A DNA stretch of 64,000 nucleotides, from positions 114,391,234 to 114,455,233 of the forward strand of contig OZ035962.1 of NCBI GenBank assembly GCA_964034945.1, read 5' to 3'. The position numbers were made by a program, and so were the translations under genes. Source of the DNA: Chrysopilus asiliformis. Taxonomy: Eukaryota > Arthropoda > Insecta > Diptera > Rhagionidae. Positions 63,904 to 64,000 of the stretch are shown here, in pieces. The first letter of the stretch is position 1. Each line of letters begins with the position of its first letter. A model generated the notes under the pieces. That model did not search any database and had not been told where the DNA came from. It saw only the letters and a program-made list of their open reading frames with translations.

Positions 63904-64000
63904 TCGTTGTCGGGTTAAGCTTTTTGTCTAAATTTTAGAATACGAAGAAAACCGGAAAGAACTTAAAAACTTTTTAATGGGTCTATGTTGGGGCTGGACC

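Overview
The window is AT-rich eukaryotic nuclear DNA. Its compact genes have short GT-AG introns, and most are close in sequence to Drosophila orthologues (Snakeskin, lolal/Batman, eIF3b, SH3BP5/parcas). Together with chitin-binding peritrophin-type genes this points to an insect, most likely a dipteran. The large, low-density repeat fraction would suit a nematoceran such as a gnat or midge, but that is inference.

Layout. Positions 1-7860 hold a foldback element and several exons of an unrecognised minus-strand gene (1640-7457). Its coding sequence is interrupted by a 946-bp TA-flanked element. Positions 7860-27500 are gene-poor and full of short inverted-repeat elements (MITEs), microsatellites and old repeats. 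A complete Snakeskin gene (Ssk, +) lies at 27524-28483. A long Ser/Lys-rich coding exon (-) of unknown identity lies at 31147-32379. A peritrophin gene with three chitin-binding domains (+) occupies 36888-39072. From 43158 to 53766 there is a dense housekeeping block: lolal (-) head-to-head with RNF25 (+), the last exon of an unknown small gene (-), SH3BP5/parcas (+) and, converging on it, eIF3b (-). Two more chitin-binding genes lie near 55428 (-) and 56333 (+). From 57400 to the end the window is again mostly mobile-element DNA, finishing with the C-terminus of a decayed transposase that carries a PHD-like zinc finger.

Roles. Ssk is a membrane protein of smooth septate junctions in the gut. 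The three chitin-binding genes encode secreted proteins of the peritrophic matrix or cuticle type, so several genes bear on gut or cuticle barriers. lolal (chromatin), RNF25 (ubiquitin ligase), SH3BP5 (Rab11 GEF family) and eIF3b (translation initiation) are general cellular genes with no shared pathway; their proximity looks like ordinary gene clustering.

The most unusual material is in the mobile elements. Two inverted copies of a ~946-bp element each carry eight copies of a 16-bp motif, and one of them sits inside coding sequence. Several elements with a TAGGGGA terminus may be relatives of the pogo/Tigger-like transposase remnant at the right edge. At 47121-48036 three elements are nested inside one another, and the innermost lies at the TA centre of a palindrome. 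All exon boundaries below were assigned by eye from splice signals, reading-frame phase and remembered family sequences; no search was run.
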